64,000 bases of DNA, taken from positions 1-64,000 of the forward strand of contig NZ_JABVCF010000015.1 of NCBI RefSeq assembly GCF_014595955.1, written 5' to 3'. The notes under the pieces are model-generated. The model ran no database searches and was not told the origin of the DNA. It saw only the letters and a list, made by a program, of their open reading frames with translations. A program made the position numbers and the translations under genes. The stretch is from Pseudaminobacter soli (ex Zhang et al. 2022). Its GTDB lineage: Bacteria > Pseudomonadota > Alphaproteobacteria > Rhizobiales > Rhizobiaceae. Shown one piece after another: positions 53,488-62,308 of the stretch (the first letter of the stretch is position 1; every line of letters begins with the position of its first letter).

Positions 53488-54501
53488 ATGGCCCATAAGG
53501 TCTCGATACGTCAGTTCGACTGCGCGATCGATGTGAAGGATGGCCAATCCATTCTGGATGCAGCGCTGAAGGCGGGGCTGGATTATCCTTATGCGTGCCG
53601 TTCAGGCACCTGTTCTGCCTGCAAGACCGAACTTCTTTCGGGTGATGTCAAGCACCGGGCCTACGACGCGCTTGCGTTAAGCGAGATAGAACGGGCGGCC
53701 GGCATCATCCTGGCCTGCCGCGCCAGTCCTGTTTCCAATTGCGAAGTGGCGTTTCTCGAGGACGATGCTCTCGAATACACGCCACGAAAGGTGGAATGCA
53801 GGATCTCGCATATCGAGCACGCCACTCACGACATTGCAGTCGTACGGGCCGTCGCGCGCGATGGTACGGCACTACAATTCGCGGCCGGACAGTTTGCCAT
53901 GCTGACACTGCCCGGCCTGCCGCCACGCGAGTATTCCTTCGCCAGTCGACCTGGTTCGCTTGAGCTGGAGTTCCACGTCCGCTCCCGCCAGGGGGGACAT
54001 GTCAGCTCGCACATATTCGAGCGCAGTAGGGTCGGCGATCACTTCCTGCTCAATGGACCCTTCGGCAACGCCTATCTGCGCAAGGAACACTCGGGACCGA
54101 TCATTCTTGTCGTCGGCGGGACCGGATTGGCCCCCGCGATGTCCATCCTGCGGGAGTGCCTGGCGACACTGCCCGGACGCGAGATAAAGCTCTTCTTTTC
54201 GGTAAGGCAGGAGGGCGATTTATATTTCGGCGAATTGCTGAGGCGCATGTCCGAAGAGCACTCGAATTTCACGTTCTATCCGGTGATATACGATCCGGTC
54301 AGCGGATATGCTCAATATCGGGGGAATGTCCTCGAATTCATGGAAAATATCTCCCTGAACTTCCGCTCAGCCAAAGTGTATACCTGCGGCCCACCGGGAC
54401 TGGTGAGCGCCTGTCAGAGGTTCGTCACGCGGATGGGCACCTTGCCCGAGAATTGCCATGCGGACTCCTTCGTTAGCCAGGAGGAAAAAATCGCGAGTTG
54501 A
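53488..54501 (+). CDS. Reductase of the Rieske system, N-terminal ferredoxin plus FAD/NAD domains
   Basis: 337 residues. A plant-type [2Fe-2S] ferredoxin is at the N-terminus (YACRSGTCSACKTELLSG, with a fourth Cys in ILACRASP), followed by FAD-binding (PPREYSFAS) and NAD-binding (VVGGTGLAPAMSILRECLA, VYTCGPPGLV) domains. This order is that of benzoate/toluate dioxygenase reductases and MmoC. GbcB and CntB-type betaine/carnitine reductases carry the ferredoxin at the C-terminus, so this pair mixes a betaine-type oxygenase with a BenC-type reductase. It transfers electrons from NADH to the Rieske oxygenase. Confidence 0.9.
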   Translation: MAHKVSIRQFDCAIDVKDGQSILDAALKAGLDYPYACRSGTCSACKTELLSGDVKHRAYDALALSEIERAAGIILACRASPVSNCEVAFLEDDALEYTPRKVECRISHIEHATHDIAVVRAVARDGTALQFAAGQFAMLTLPGLPPREYSFASRPGSLELEFHVRSRQGGHVSSHIFERSRVGDHFLLNGPFGNAYLRKEHSGPIILVVGGTGLAPAMSILRECLATLPGREIKLFFSVRQEGDLYFGELLRRMSEEHSNFTFYPVIYDPVSGYAQYRGNVLEFMENISLNFRSAKVYTCGPPGLVSACQRFVTRMGTLPENCHADSFVSQEEKIAS

Positions 54502-54598
54502 TGCGGCATCAGAACACGACCGCCCCGGCCGCAATGCCGTCTGCCTGGAACAATTGGGCCATCTTCTGAGCCAAGCTGGATATTTGACCAGGAAAAAA

Positions 54599-54627
54599 GG
54601 TTAGACTCCAGTCCTCTGCCCTCTACC
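54599..54627 (+). repeat. Copy 2 of the dispersed 29-bp motif
   Basis: GGTTAGACTCCAGTCCTCTG followed by CCCTCTACC matches 24 of 29 positions of the copy at 30393-30421. It lies in the 295-bp gap between the reductase stop and the NfeD gene, which otherwise shows no gene. Confidence 0.45.
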
Positions 54628-54796
54628 CATGTCGCGCGACCAATTGAGCCTTTAGCTGTCAACGAGTCTCCAACTCCAGTCGATGGCTGCTTCGGTGGGG
54701 CGTGACGAGACGCGTCAGCCCGCTTGGGGCAGGCAAGTGACGCGTCATGGAATTCGGCAAAATCGAGCCCATATCTCTGTATATGGAGCTTTGAGC

Positions 54797-56206
54797 GTGA
54801 AAATCGCGCGTATGGCCCTTCTTGCTGTGGCTCTCGTGGCCGCTGCGGCCTTTGCTCCCCTCTCCTCAACCGAAAAGGCGAGCGGCCGGGCGAAGCTGGC
54901 GTTGACCATCGACATCGACGGGGCCATCGGCCCAGCCAGCGCACGGCAACTGACGGAAGGCCTGGCGACGGCGGTTGCGCGCAACGCCGAGGTGGTCATC
55001 CTCGAGTTGAACACGCCAGGCGGGCTGGCCACCTCCATGCGCGAGATGATCGCCGATATCGTGGCATCGCCAATTCCCGTCATCGGCTATGTCGCGCCGT
55101 CAGGCGCCCATGCGGCAAGCGCCGGCACCTATATCCTCTATGCAACCCATCTGGCTGCTATGGCGCCGGGCACCAATCTGGGTGCTGCGACGCCGGTCGA
55201 ACTTGGCGGGCCGCCGTCCCCCTTGCCTGGCGGCGGCGGCGACAAGGGCGGCAACGGCGAAAACCAGAAGAACGCGACCGAGCCCAATCCGTCGAGCGAC
55301 GCGATGACGGCCAAGGTGACCAATGATGCGGTTGCCTTTATCCGGTCATTGGCCGAACTGCGCGGGCGCAACGCTGACTGGGCGGAAAAGGCGGTGCGTG
55401 AGGCGGCCAGTCTCTCCGCCACTGCTGCCCTGCAGCAGCACGTCATCGAGATCATTGCCAAGGATCCCGCCGATCTGCTGCAACAGGCAAACGGGCGCAC
55501 GGTCGAGGTGGCCGGCAGGCAGGACGTGCTGGCGACGAACGACCTGACGGTCGAGACGCTGGAAGCCGGCGGGCTGATCCGGCTCTTGTCCATCATCACC
55601 GACCCGAATGTCGCAATCATCCTGTTGCTGGTGGGCGTCTACGGCCTCGTCTTCGAGTTTTCGAGCCCCGGCATGGTGGCGCCTGGTGTCGTCGGCACCC
55701 TGGCCCTGTTGCTTGCGCTTTATGCGCTGGATCTTCTGCCGATCAACTATGCCGGCCTGGCGCTGATGCTGCTCGGCATCGCCTTCCTCGTCATGGAGGC
55801 CTTCAACCCGACGGCGGTGCTTGGCCTCGGAGGTGTCGCGGCGTTCCTCCTGGGGGCTGCCATGCTGCTCAGGGTGCAGGGTCCTGGATATGAAATGTCG
55901 TGGGTCGTCATCAGCATTGCCGCCGCCTTGACGCTTGGCTTGGCATTGCTGTCGGGCAGCTATCTGTGGGCGGCGCGCAAGAGGCCCTCGCGGGTCGGCG
56001 CGCAGGCGATGAACGGGTTGCCGGTCGAGGTCATCGACTGGTCGGGCGATCAAGGCCATGTGTTCGCGCAGGGCGAGCGCTGGCGGGCGAAAGCCGACGA
56101 ACCTCTTGGTCCTGGAGACAGCGCCGAGGTGGTGGGTGTCAAGGATCTCGTCCTGCTGATCCGACGCCGAGCGACGCGACAAACAAGCAATGGAGGACCG
56201 CAATGA
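54797..56206 (+). CDS. NfeD-family membrane protease (long form)
   Basis: About 469 residues. Signal or anchor helix at 6-25, then a ClpP-like serine protease domain ([20 protein letters not shown]; nucleophile Ser in [16 protein letters not shown]; Lys in the [16 protein letters not shown] region), three to four membrane helices (~270-390), and a C-terminal OB-fold. A low-complexity insert ([18 protein letters not shown]) precedes the catalytic Lys. The GTG at 54797 with GGAG upstream is the best start, and ATG 54812 is an alternative. Coupled by ATGA overlap to the stomatin-like gene, a standard pair in which the protease cleaves or regulates the SPFH partner. Confidence 0.88.
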   Translation: MKIARMALLAVALVAAAAFAPLSSTEKASGRAKLALTIDIDGAIGPASARQLTEGLATAVARNAEVVILELNTPGGLATSMREMIADIVASPIPVIGYVAPSGAHAASAGTYILYATHLAAMAPGTNLGAATPVELGGPPSPLPGGGGDKGGNGENQKNATEPNPSSDAMTAKVTNDAVAFIRSLAELRGRNADWAEKAVREAASLSATAALQQHVIEIIAKDPADLLQQANGRTVEVAGRQDVLATNDLTVETLEAGGLIRLLSIITDPNVAIILLLVGVYGLVFEFSSPGMVAPGVVGTLALLLALYALDLLPINYAGLALMLLGIAFLVMEAFNPTAVLGLGGVAAFLLGAAMLLRVQGPGYEMSWVVISIAAALTLGLALLSGSYLWAARKRPSRVGAQAMNGLPVEVIDWSGDQGHVFAQGERWRAKADEPLGPGDSAEVVGVKDLVLLIRRRATRQTSNGGPQ

Positions 56207-56967
56207 CCATTGCCTATGTGGCCTACCTGGTACTCGCTGCGGTTGTTGCCCTGTTCCTGTTCGCCACCATCCGCATCCTGAGGGAATATGAGCGCGGCGT
56301 CGTGTTCACGCTCGGCCGCTTCACGGGCGTGAAGGGACCGGGGCTGATCATCCTCATTCCCTTCGTCCAGCAGATGGTAAGGGTTGATCTCCGCGTGGTG
56401 GTGCAGGACGTGCCGCCGCAGGACGTGATCTCGCGCGACAACGTGTCGGTGAAGGTCAATGCGGTGCTTTATTTCCGCATCGTCGATCCCGAACGGGCGA
56501 TCATCAAGGTTGAGGACTACATGGCTGCGACCAGCCAGCTTGCGCAGACGACGGTGCGCTCGGTGCTCGGCAAGCATGAACTCGATGAGATGCTGGCCGA
56601 ACGCGATAAGCTCAATGCAGACATCCAGGAGATTCTCGACCAGCAGACCGATGCCTGGGGCATCAAGGTGACGAATGTCGAGATTAAGCATGTCGACCTC
56701 AATGAAAGCATGATCCGGGCGATTGCCAAGCAGGCCGAGGCCGAGCGACTGCGCCGCGCCAAGGTCATCAATGCCGACGGCGAACAGCAGGCGGCGCAAA
56801 AGCTGGTCGAGGCCGGCAAGATGCTGGCCAAGGAGCCGCAGGCGATGCAGTTGCGCTATTTCGAGGCGCTGCACGACATCTCCGGCGAACGCTCGTCGAC
56901 CGTCGTGTTTCCGCTGCCCATCGACCTGCTCGGTCTATTCGACAAGACACCTCGCGATACGAAGTGA
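56203..56967 (+). CDS. SPFH/stomatin-like membrane protein
   Basis: 254 residues: one N-terminal membrane helix ([20 protein letters not shown]), then an SPFH domain ([60 protein letters not shown]) and a coiled-coil C-terminus ([20 protein letters not shown]). It forms oligomeric membrane scaffolds with the NfeD protease encoded just before it (4-bp overlap). The role is membrane quality control or microdomain organisation. Confidence 0.92.
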   Translation: MTIAYVAYLVLAAVVALFLFATIRILREYERGVVFTLGRFTGVKGPGLIILIPFVQQMVRVDLRVVVQDVPPQDVISRDNVSVKVNAVLYFRIVDPERAIIKVEDYMAATSQLAQTTVRSVLGKHELDEMLAERDKLNADIQEILDQQTDAWGIKVTNVEIKHVDLNESMIRAIAKQAEAERLRRAKVINADGEQQAAQKLVEAGKMLAKEPQAMQLRYFEALHDISGERSSTVVFPLPIDLLGLFDKTPRDTK

Positions 56968-56974
56968 GTTCACT

Positions 56975-57290
56975 TTCGAAAGATCTTGTATGGCGTCAGG
57001 TAGAAGAGCTTGGCGTCCGCCCCCCCGGATGGCACGGCGGATCGAGGGCCCCTTGTGGGAGCCGAGATTGTCCATCACCACGACGTCGCCCGGTTGGAGA
57101 GCAGATGCGAGGAACTGCTCCACCCAGGCTGCAAAGCTGGTTCCGTTGATCGGCCGTCGACGACGCAGGGCGCGTCGATGCGGTCATGGCGCAGGGCAGC
57201 CAGGAAGGTGAGCGTGGGCCATTTGCTGTCCGGGGCCTTGGCGGGGCTCGTACACCATCGTACCGGACGCATTGCGGTTCAGCATCTTGA
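56975..57290 (-). pseudogene. IS630-family transposase fragment
   Basis: Scattered across minus-strand frames are TFLAALRHDRIDAPCVV, VEQFLASALQPGDVVVMDNL and GSHKGPSIRRAI. The DNLGSHKG segment is the second-Asp region of IS630/Tc1-mariner transposases. At least two frameshifts and missing N- and C-terminal parts make it non-functional. It starts just after the stomatin-like stop and ends near the ABC ATPase stop, so an old insertion sits between these units. No terminal inverted repeats were found. Confidence 0.7.
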
Positions 57291-57301
57291 CCTCATGTGT
57301 C

Positions 57302-58093
57302 TCAACATTGACCGCGGGCGCTGCAGCCAGAAGAAGCGGGATGGAACCGGAAGATCCTCGCGCCATCGGCGGGATCGGTGATGATGCTGGCGCGGACGCC
57401 GAAAACCGAACTGACGCGCTCGGCCGTCAGCACATCGTGCGGCGCACCCACCGCGACCAGCCTTCCGCCCGACATCACGCCGATCCGGTCGCAGGAAAGC
57501 GCCTGGTTGAGATCGTGCAGAGCGACCACGGACGTGACGGGCAAGCTGGCGACGAGGTCGAGGATCGAGAGCTGATGCTGGATGTCGAGGTGGTTCGTCG
57601 GCTCGTCGAGAAGCAGGATTTTTGGGCGCTGCGCGAGCGCGCGGGCTAGGTGCGCGCGCTGACGTTCGCCGCCGGACAACGTGGTCCAGGAGCGCCGCTC
57701 GAACCCGGACATGTCGGCATCGGCGAGCGCCTGTGCCACGATCCGATCGTCCTCGGCGGACCAGGGCTGCAGTGGCGTCAGCCACGGTGTTCGGCCGAGT
57801 TCTACCGCGTCCCTAACGGTGATCGCCTCTGTTGTTTCGGACTGCTGCTCGAGAAAGGCAATCAGTTGCGCCGCCTCACGTCGCGGCATTGCTTCCAAGG
57901 CTTTGCCTTTGACAAGCACACTGCCCGAGGTCGGCTGCCGAATGCCGGCCAGCAGCTTCATCAAGGTGGATTTTCCGGAGCCGTTCGGACCGACAAGGCC
58001 GAGTGTTTCCCCCGCGTTCACGACAAGGTCCACGGCCGTCACGATCGGCTTGCCGCGCGCCGACCAGCCGAGATTGCGCGCCTCCAGGATCAT
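57302..58093 (-). CDS. Corrinoid/iron-chelate ABC importer ATPase (BtuD/FecE-like)
   Basis: 263 residues from the ATG at 58093: Walker A GLVGPNGSGKSTLMKLLAGI, signature TLSGGERQRAHLARALAQRP, Walker B ILLLDEPTNHLDI and switch VVALHDLNQAL. It overlaps the permease stop by 4 bp. Much longer open frames extending upstream are shadows of the permease gene. Because the operon is preceded by a cobalamin riboswitch, the cargo is most likely cobalamin or a cobalamin precursor and not an iron siderophore. Confidence 0.9.
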   Translation of the reverse strand: MILEARNLGWSARGKPIVTAVDLVVNAGETLGLVGPNGSGKSTLMKLLAGIRQPTSGSVLVKGKALEAMPRREAAQLIAFLEQQSETTEAITVRDAVELGRTPWLTPLQPWSAEDDRIVAQALADADMSGFERRSWTTLSGGERQRAHLARALAQRPKILLLDEPTNHLDIQHQLSILDLVASLPVTSVVALHDLNQALSCDRIGVMSGGRLVAVGAPHDVLTAERVSSVFGVRASIITDPADGARIFRFHPASSGCSARGQC

Positions 58094-59142
58094 GGGGCGC
58101 GACGACCGCGGAGAAGGATCAGCGCGAAGGCCGGCGCGCCGACAAGCGCGGTGATGACGCCGATCGGCAGGACCTGCCCCGGTATGATGGTGCGCGACAG
58201 AACGTCCGCCGCGATAAGGAATGCAGCGCCGATGAGTGCAGCCGCCGGCCCGAGCCTGCCGTGGCGTACGCCGACCAGGAACCGTGCCGCATGCGGGATG
58301 ACCAGTCCGACAAACCCGATCGACCCGACGATGCTGACCATGACGGCCGTCACCAGTGCGGTGAGGCCGATCAGCACGATCTGCACCCGGCGCACCGGAA
58401 CGCCCAGCGATGATGCCGACTCCGCACCGAAGGCGAAGGCATCGAGCGCCCGGGCGTACCAGATGCAGGCCGACAGTCCGACAAGCGCGATAGGGACCGC
58501 CAGCCAGACGTCCGGCCAGCGCGCGCCGCTCAGGTTTCCGAGCAGCCAGAACATGATGCCGCGCGCCTGTTCGGCATTGGCCGACTTGGTGATGATGAAG
58601 GAGGTCAGGGCATTGAAGAGCTGCGAGCCGGCAATGCCAGCAAGCACGATCTGCGTGGTGCCATGCAGCGTCGCGCCGCCGCCCGCCGCCCGCGCCAACA
58701 CGGCCACCATCAGGAACGCGGCGACCGCACCGGCGAAGGCGCCGAGCGACATCGAGATCGCGCCGGCGCCGAGCCCGGCGACGGTCACCGCCACCGCGCC
58801 CGTCGAGGCGCCCGCGGAGATGCCAAGGAGGTAAGGATCGGCAAGCGCGTTGCGCAGCAGCGATTGTAGGACCATGCCGGAGATCGCAAGGCCCGATCCG
58901 CAGCAGGCCGCGACGATCGCGCGCGGCAGGCGATAGTTCCAGATGATCCCCATGTCGATCGGGTCGATGGCGTAGGTCGAGCCGAGGATCTTGTTGGACA
59001 GTGTCTGCAGCACTGTACCGACCGCGATCGGCGTCTCGCCTATGCAGGTGCCTGCGAGCACCGCGACGGCCAGCGCCATGATTCCCAGCATCCCCCGGCC
59101 GAGACGGGAGACGTGGATGGCTTGCGAAGACGTGCCGCTCAC
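58090..59142 (-). CDS. Corrinoid/iron-chelate ABC importer permease (BtuC/FecCD-like)
   Basis: 350 residues and about ten membrane helices of the FecCD family (WNYRLPRAIVAACCGSGLAI, LLRNALADPYLLGISAGAST, ARFLVGVRHGRLGPAAALIG). The GTG start at 59142 overlaps the binding-protein stop (GTGA) and gives a family-like N-terminus. Channel of the riboswitch-controlled importer. A single permease is expected to dimerise. Confidence 0.9.
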   Translation of the reverse strand: MSGTSSQAIHVSRLGRGMLGIMALAVAVLAGTCIGETPIAVGTVLQTLSNKILGSTYAIDPIDMGIIWNYRLPRAIVAACCGSGLAISGMVLQSLLRNALADPYLLGISAGASTGAVAVTVAGLGAGAISMSLGAFAGAVAAFLMVAVLARAAGGGATLHGTTQIVLAGIAGSQLFNALTSFIITKSANAEQARGIMFWLLGNLSGARWPDVWLAVPIALVGLSACIWYARALDAFAFGAESASSLGVPVRRVQIVLIGLTALVTAVMVSIVGSIGFVGLVIPHAARFLVGVRHGRLGPAAALIGAAFLIAADVLSRTIIPGQVLPIGVITALVGAPAFALILLRGRRAP

Positions 59143-60155
59143 TTGGCCAATCCGCAGCCCTTGAGCGACTTGGACAGCATCTCGATGCCGGCGACCGTGC
59201 GGATGGTCGCACCCATGGCATGCGCATCCATCACGACGATGCGGCTGTTCTTCACCGCATCCATCTGGCTGGCCACCGGATCGGATTTCAGGAACTCCAG
59301 CTTCTTCTCGTAATCGTCGGCGGGAAAGCGGCGGCGATCCATCTTGGCGATAACGATCAGCGTCGGGTTCGCCTTGGCGATCGTCTCCCAGCCGACCACC
59401 GGCCACTCCTCATCGGATTCGACGACGTTCCTGATGCCGAGCTTGTCCATCATGTAGGCGGGAGCGCCCTTGCGGCCGGCCACATACGGGTCGATGTCCA
59501 TTTCGGCGCTGGAAAACCAGAACACGGCCGAGACACCCTCGAGATTGAGCGCTTTGGCCTCCTCGATCGCCGCATTCTCGCGTTCGGTGAGGCTGGCGAC
59601 CAGTTCCTCGCCCTTGTCCTGGACGTCGAAGATCTCTGCCAGTTCGCGCACGCCCTGATGAATGGTCCTGGTCGAGAACAGCTCACTGCGCGTGCCATCG
59701 ACGCCGATCGTGTTATCCTTGGCGACGCAGTCGGCGGGCAGGACATAGGTCGGGATGCCGACGTCGTGGAACTGCGTACGGCTGGCGACAATCCCGTCCG
59801 GACCGACGTGCCAGATGAACTGCACTGTCACCAGTTCCGGCTTCTTGGCCACGACGCTCTCGAAGCTCGGGTCGTTGTCTGCGAGCCGCTCCACCTTGTC
59901 GTTGACCTCCTTGAACTCGGGCAGGACCTCGTTGAACCAGACCGAGGTACCGGTCACCCTGTCTCCGAGCCCCAGCGAATAGAGCACTTCGGTAGCAGCC
60001 TGGCCGACCGTCACGGTCGAGGCAGGCGCGTTTTGGAAGGTGAGCGTCTCTCCGCAGTTTTCGAGGGCAAGGGGGTATTTCGTTGGCTCAGCCGCCGCGA
60101 CGGCGGTGAGAAGCCCCAGACTGCCCACGGCCAGGGCAACAGGTGAAACGGTCAT
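59139..60155 (-). CDS. Periplasmic binding protein of the riboswitch-controlled importer
   Basis: 338 residues with a signal peptide (VALAVGSLGLLTAVAAAEPT) and a two-lobed Peripla_BP_2/BtuF-like fold (VGQAATEVLYSLGLGDRVTG, NPTLIVIAKMDRRRFPADDY). Related proteins bind vitamin B12 or iron-siderophores, and the upstream cobalamin riboswitch (163 bp away) argues for a corrinoid. First gene of the three-gene operon. Corrinoid supply matters here because serine-cycle organisms that regenerate glyoxylate by the ethylmalonyl-CoA pathway need B12-dependent mutases. Confidence 0.87.
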   Translation of the reverse strand: MTVSPVALAVGSLGLLTAVAAAEPTKYPLALENCGETLTFQNAPASTVTVGQAATEVLYSLGLGDRVTGTSVWFNEVLPEFKEVNDKVERLADNDPSFESVVAKKPELVTVQFIWHVGPDGIVASRTQFHDVGIPTYVLPADCVAKDNTIGVDGTRSELFSTRTIHQGVRELAEIFDVQDKGEELVASLTERENAAIEEAKALNLEGVSAVFWFSSAEMDIDPYVAGRKGAPAYMMDKLGIRNVVESDEEWPVVGWETIAKANPTLIVIAKMDRRRFPADDYEKKLEFLKSDPVASQMDAVKNSRIVVMDAHAMGATIRTVAGIEMLSKSLKGCGLAK

Positions 60156-60317
60156 GGTGCACAGATCTCCGATCGGTAGTTAGCCAGACTTCGGAGGTAC
60201 GAGTCAGGACGGCAATGACCGGCGACACGCCCGAAAGAACGTGGACCTATTGCGCACCAAACGTGCCTTGCATCATCGACACCCCCCCGGACGCCCCGCC
60301 GGCTTGTTGAGTTACGG
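60156..60317. other. Leader between riboswitch and binding protein
   Basis: Untranslated leader of the importer operon on the minus strand, with no reading frame that looks coding. It presumably carries the expression platform of the riboswitch. I could not identify the regulatory hairpin with certainty. Confidence 0.45.
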
Positions 60318-60485
60318 ACGTCGGTAGGTCTCCTGACTGACGGGTCATCGTCTCTCTCGGCCTTCCCGGGAGTGCAGCCCAGTGGCATGTTCGAGAGGGA
60401 CTGGCCGCCTACAGTTGCGGGGGCAGTTTCGGTTCGCGGCAAGCCGCGGCGAATTCCCTGTTACTTCCTTGCGGAAACCGACGTT
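60318..60485 (-). ncRNA. Cobalamin riboswitch
   Basis: On the minus strand the ordered conserved blocks of the adenosylcobalamin riboswitch are all present. CAGGGAAT at the 5' side (~60462-60455) is followed by CCCCCGCAACTGTAGGCGG (B12-box region, 60411-60427), TGCCACTGGG (60378-60387), CCGGGAAGGC (~60361-60370), and the 3' block GTCAGGAGACC (60327-60337). It lies directly upstream of the three-gene importer and represses it when cobalamin is plentiful. Confidence 0.92.
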
Positions 60486-61179
60486 GGGGTTCGTAGCCAA
60501 TTGCGCCGATCGGATCAAGCCGCATGCGCCAAGCGCCGGACAATCGCCTTAGGTAAACGAGGAGGCTCCAGCAGAGCCGGTTGTTCCGCGCATCCAATTT
60601 GCTGTGCAGGTCTTTGGCGAGATCACGAAGCCGCCTTCTAGCGTCCGGGAAATGTACTTTCCCAAAGGATGAGCTTTTCGAATTGGCGCAAGGACTCCAT
60701 GATCGATCCGCTCCTGGATGAAGGATTCGCACCGGCCAGGCGCGGTCGTCGCCAACCCTCGATTCGTATCTGGGCCGCAAAGCGGTCTGGCAGTTTCTGG
60801 CTCCGCGACGAAAATTGCAGACGTTCAACCTACTGCGACCGACCAGGACCGCCCCTGCTGCAAGCGCGGGTGCTCGACCATCGATCCCACGCGGCCAGCG
60901 CCGCGGCCGAGCCGAGTATCGCGCCAGCCAGTACATTGATCCTCGTCAATGCAGCGCCTTGATCTCTGTAGCATTGTCAAATTTGGTCGCGGATTCTCCC
61001 TTGGCCGCGACCGGCCGCCAGCGCCACCGAAGGATGCAAACTTCGGACGAGCTAGGGATTGAAGCACACCGCCTGCCAAGGACCAATGGACCCGCCCTGC
61101 GGGCGCCGCATGACGCCTCTCGAAAGGCGGCAGAGCGATCAGTTCTGCGTCATGCGGCCAAGACAACAGGAGAAGTTCA
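60486..61179. other. Intergenic stretch with no recognisable gene
   Basis: About 690 bp upstream of the riboswitch on one side and of the TIGR03118 gene on the other. Several short open frames exist but none resembles a family. A frame that runs antisense through the riboswitch is rejected. The right end carries the inverted repeat at 61105-61158. Confidence 0.5.
61105..61158. repeat. 12-bp inverted repeat in front of the TIGR03118 gene
   Basis: GCCGCATGACGC (61105-61116) and GCGTCATGCGGC (61147-61158) are perfectly complementary across 30 bp. It ends 21 bp before the ATG at 61180, next to the AGGAG ribosome-binding site, so it could be a leader hairpin or a spaced operator. Confidence 0.5.
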
Positions 61180-62274
61180 ATGGATACCGTTGCTCATTCT
61201 CGCCCCCATGCGCAAAAGACAACCTTCGCCCAGACGAACCTCGTCTCGGACGGGTTTGTCCAAGCACCGGTGATCGACCCGAACCTCATCAATCCCTGGG
61301 GAGTCTCAACGCCCGCCCCTAATCGGTTCTGGGTGTCGGATAACGGCACAGGCGTGACGACGATCTATGACGGTAGGGGAAATCCCCAGACGGTGGCCGG
61401 TCATACTGCCATCACGATTGCCGCGCCTCCAGGACAAACGGAGCCGTCGAGCCCGACCGGACAGGTGTTCAACAAATCAGGACACGGCTTCAAAATTTCC
61501 AGCGGAGGCAAGACAGGTTCGTCGGTCTTCATGTTCGCAACGGAAGACGGGACGATCTCGGGCTGGAACCCGAATGTGAACAGCGGCAGTTCCGTATTGG
61601 CTGTCGACAACTCCAACGGCGGTGAAGGGGCCGTGTACAAGGGGCTTGCGATTGCTGACACCAAGCACGGTGCCAGGCTCTATGCCGCCAATTTCAGAAG
61701 CGGGAAGGTGGAGGCCTACGACCAGAATTTCGACTTGGTGCGACGTTTCACCGACCGTCATCTCCCAAAGGGCTTTGCGCCCTTCAACGTGCAGGTTCTC
61801 GACAACCGGCTGTTCGTCAGCTTCGCCTTGCAGGATGCCGACAAGAAGGACGATGTCGCCGGCGCCGGGAACGGCTTCGTCGACGAATTCGATCTCAAGG
61901 GGAATTTGCTGAACCGCGTGGCATCCCGCGGACCGCTCAATTCTCCGTGGGGGCTCGCGACCGCGCCGAAGGACTTTGGAAAGTTCTCGCGTGATCTTCT
62001 GGTCGGGAATTTCGGTGACGGCACGATCAATGCCTTCGATCGGAAGACCGACAAGTTCGAGGGCAAGCTGCGCGGGGCCGATGGTAAGCCGATAACGATC
62101 GGCGACCTGTGGGCGCTCGTTCCCGGCAGTAGCCGGCCGAACGGCAACCCGAAGAAGATCTACTTCACCGCTGGCGTAGAGAACGAGGAGCATGGTCTCT
62201 TCGGCACATTGAGCGCAATCAACGATCACAAACACCCGACAGTAGCGGTACACGGTTCGCATTCGTTTGGCTGA
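61180..62274 (+). CDS. TIGR03118-family protein (beta-propeller-like)
   Basis: 364 residues. TTFAQTNLVSDGFVQAPVID-PNLINPWGVS is the start of the TIGR03118 family. Repeats such as SGWNPNVNSG, YAANFRSGKVEAYDQNFDLV and LLVGNFGDGTINAFDRKTDK resemble blades of an NHL-type propeller. No signal peptide is visible, unlike many relatives. It is directly upstream (34 bp) of a type I secretion ABC exporter gene in the same direction, so it might be a secreted substrate, although no glycine-rich RTX repeats are present. The function is unknown. Confidence 0.82.
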   Translation: MDTVAHSRPHAQKTTFAQTNLVSDGFVQAPVIDPNLINPWGVSTPAPNRFWVSDNGTGVTTIYDGRGNPQTVAGHTAITIAAPPGQTEPSSPTGQVFNKSGHGFKISSGGKTGSSVFMFATEDGTISGWNPNVNSGSSVLAVDNSNGGEGAVYKGLAIADTKHGARLYAANFRSGKVEAYDQNFDLVRRFTDRHLPKGFAPFNVQVLDNRLFVSFALQDADKKDDVAGAGNGFVDEFDLKGNLLNRVASRGPLNSPWGLATAPKDFGKFSRDLLVGNFGDGTINAFDRKTDKFEGKLRGADGKPITIGDLWALVPGSSRPNGNPKKIYFTAGVENEEHGLFGTLSAINDHKHPTVAVHGSHSFG

Positions 62275-62308
62275 CATCACGAAGAGGCTCATGTAAGGAG
62301 TATCTCTC

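Noticed and set aside
57302-59227. A single 641-codon minus-strand protein containing the ABC ATPase
   Set aside because: The first ~375 codons are an out-of-frame reading of the permease gene. The ATPase begins at the ATG at 58093.
60409-60936. Minus-strand frame of 175 codons running through the riboswitch
   Set aside because: It overlaps the conserved cobalamin riboswitch core and shows no protein family features.
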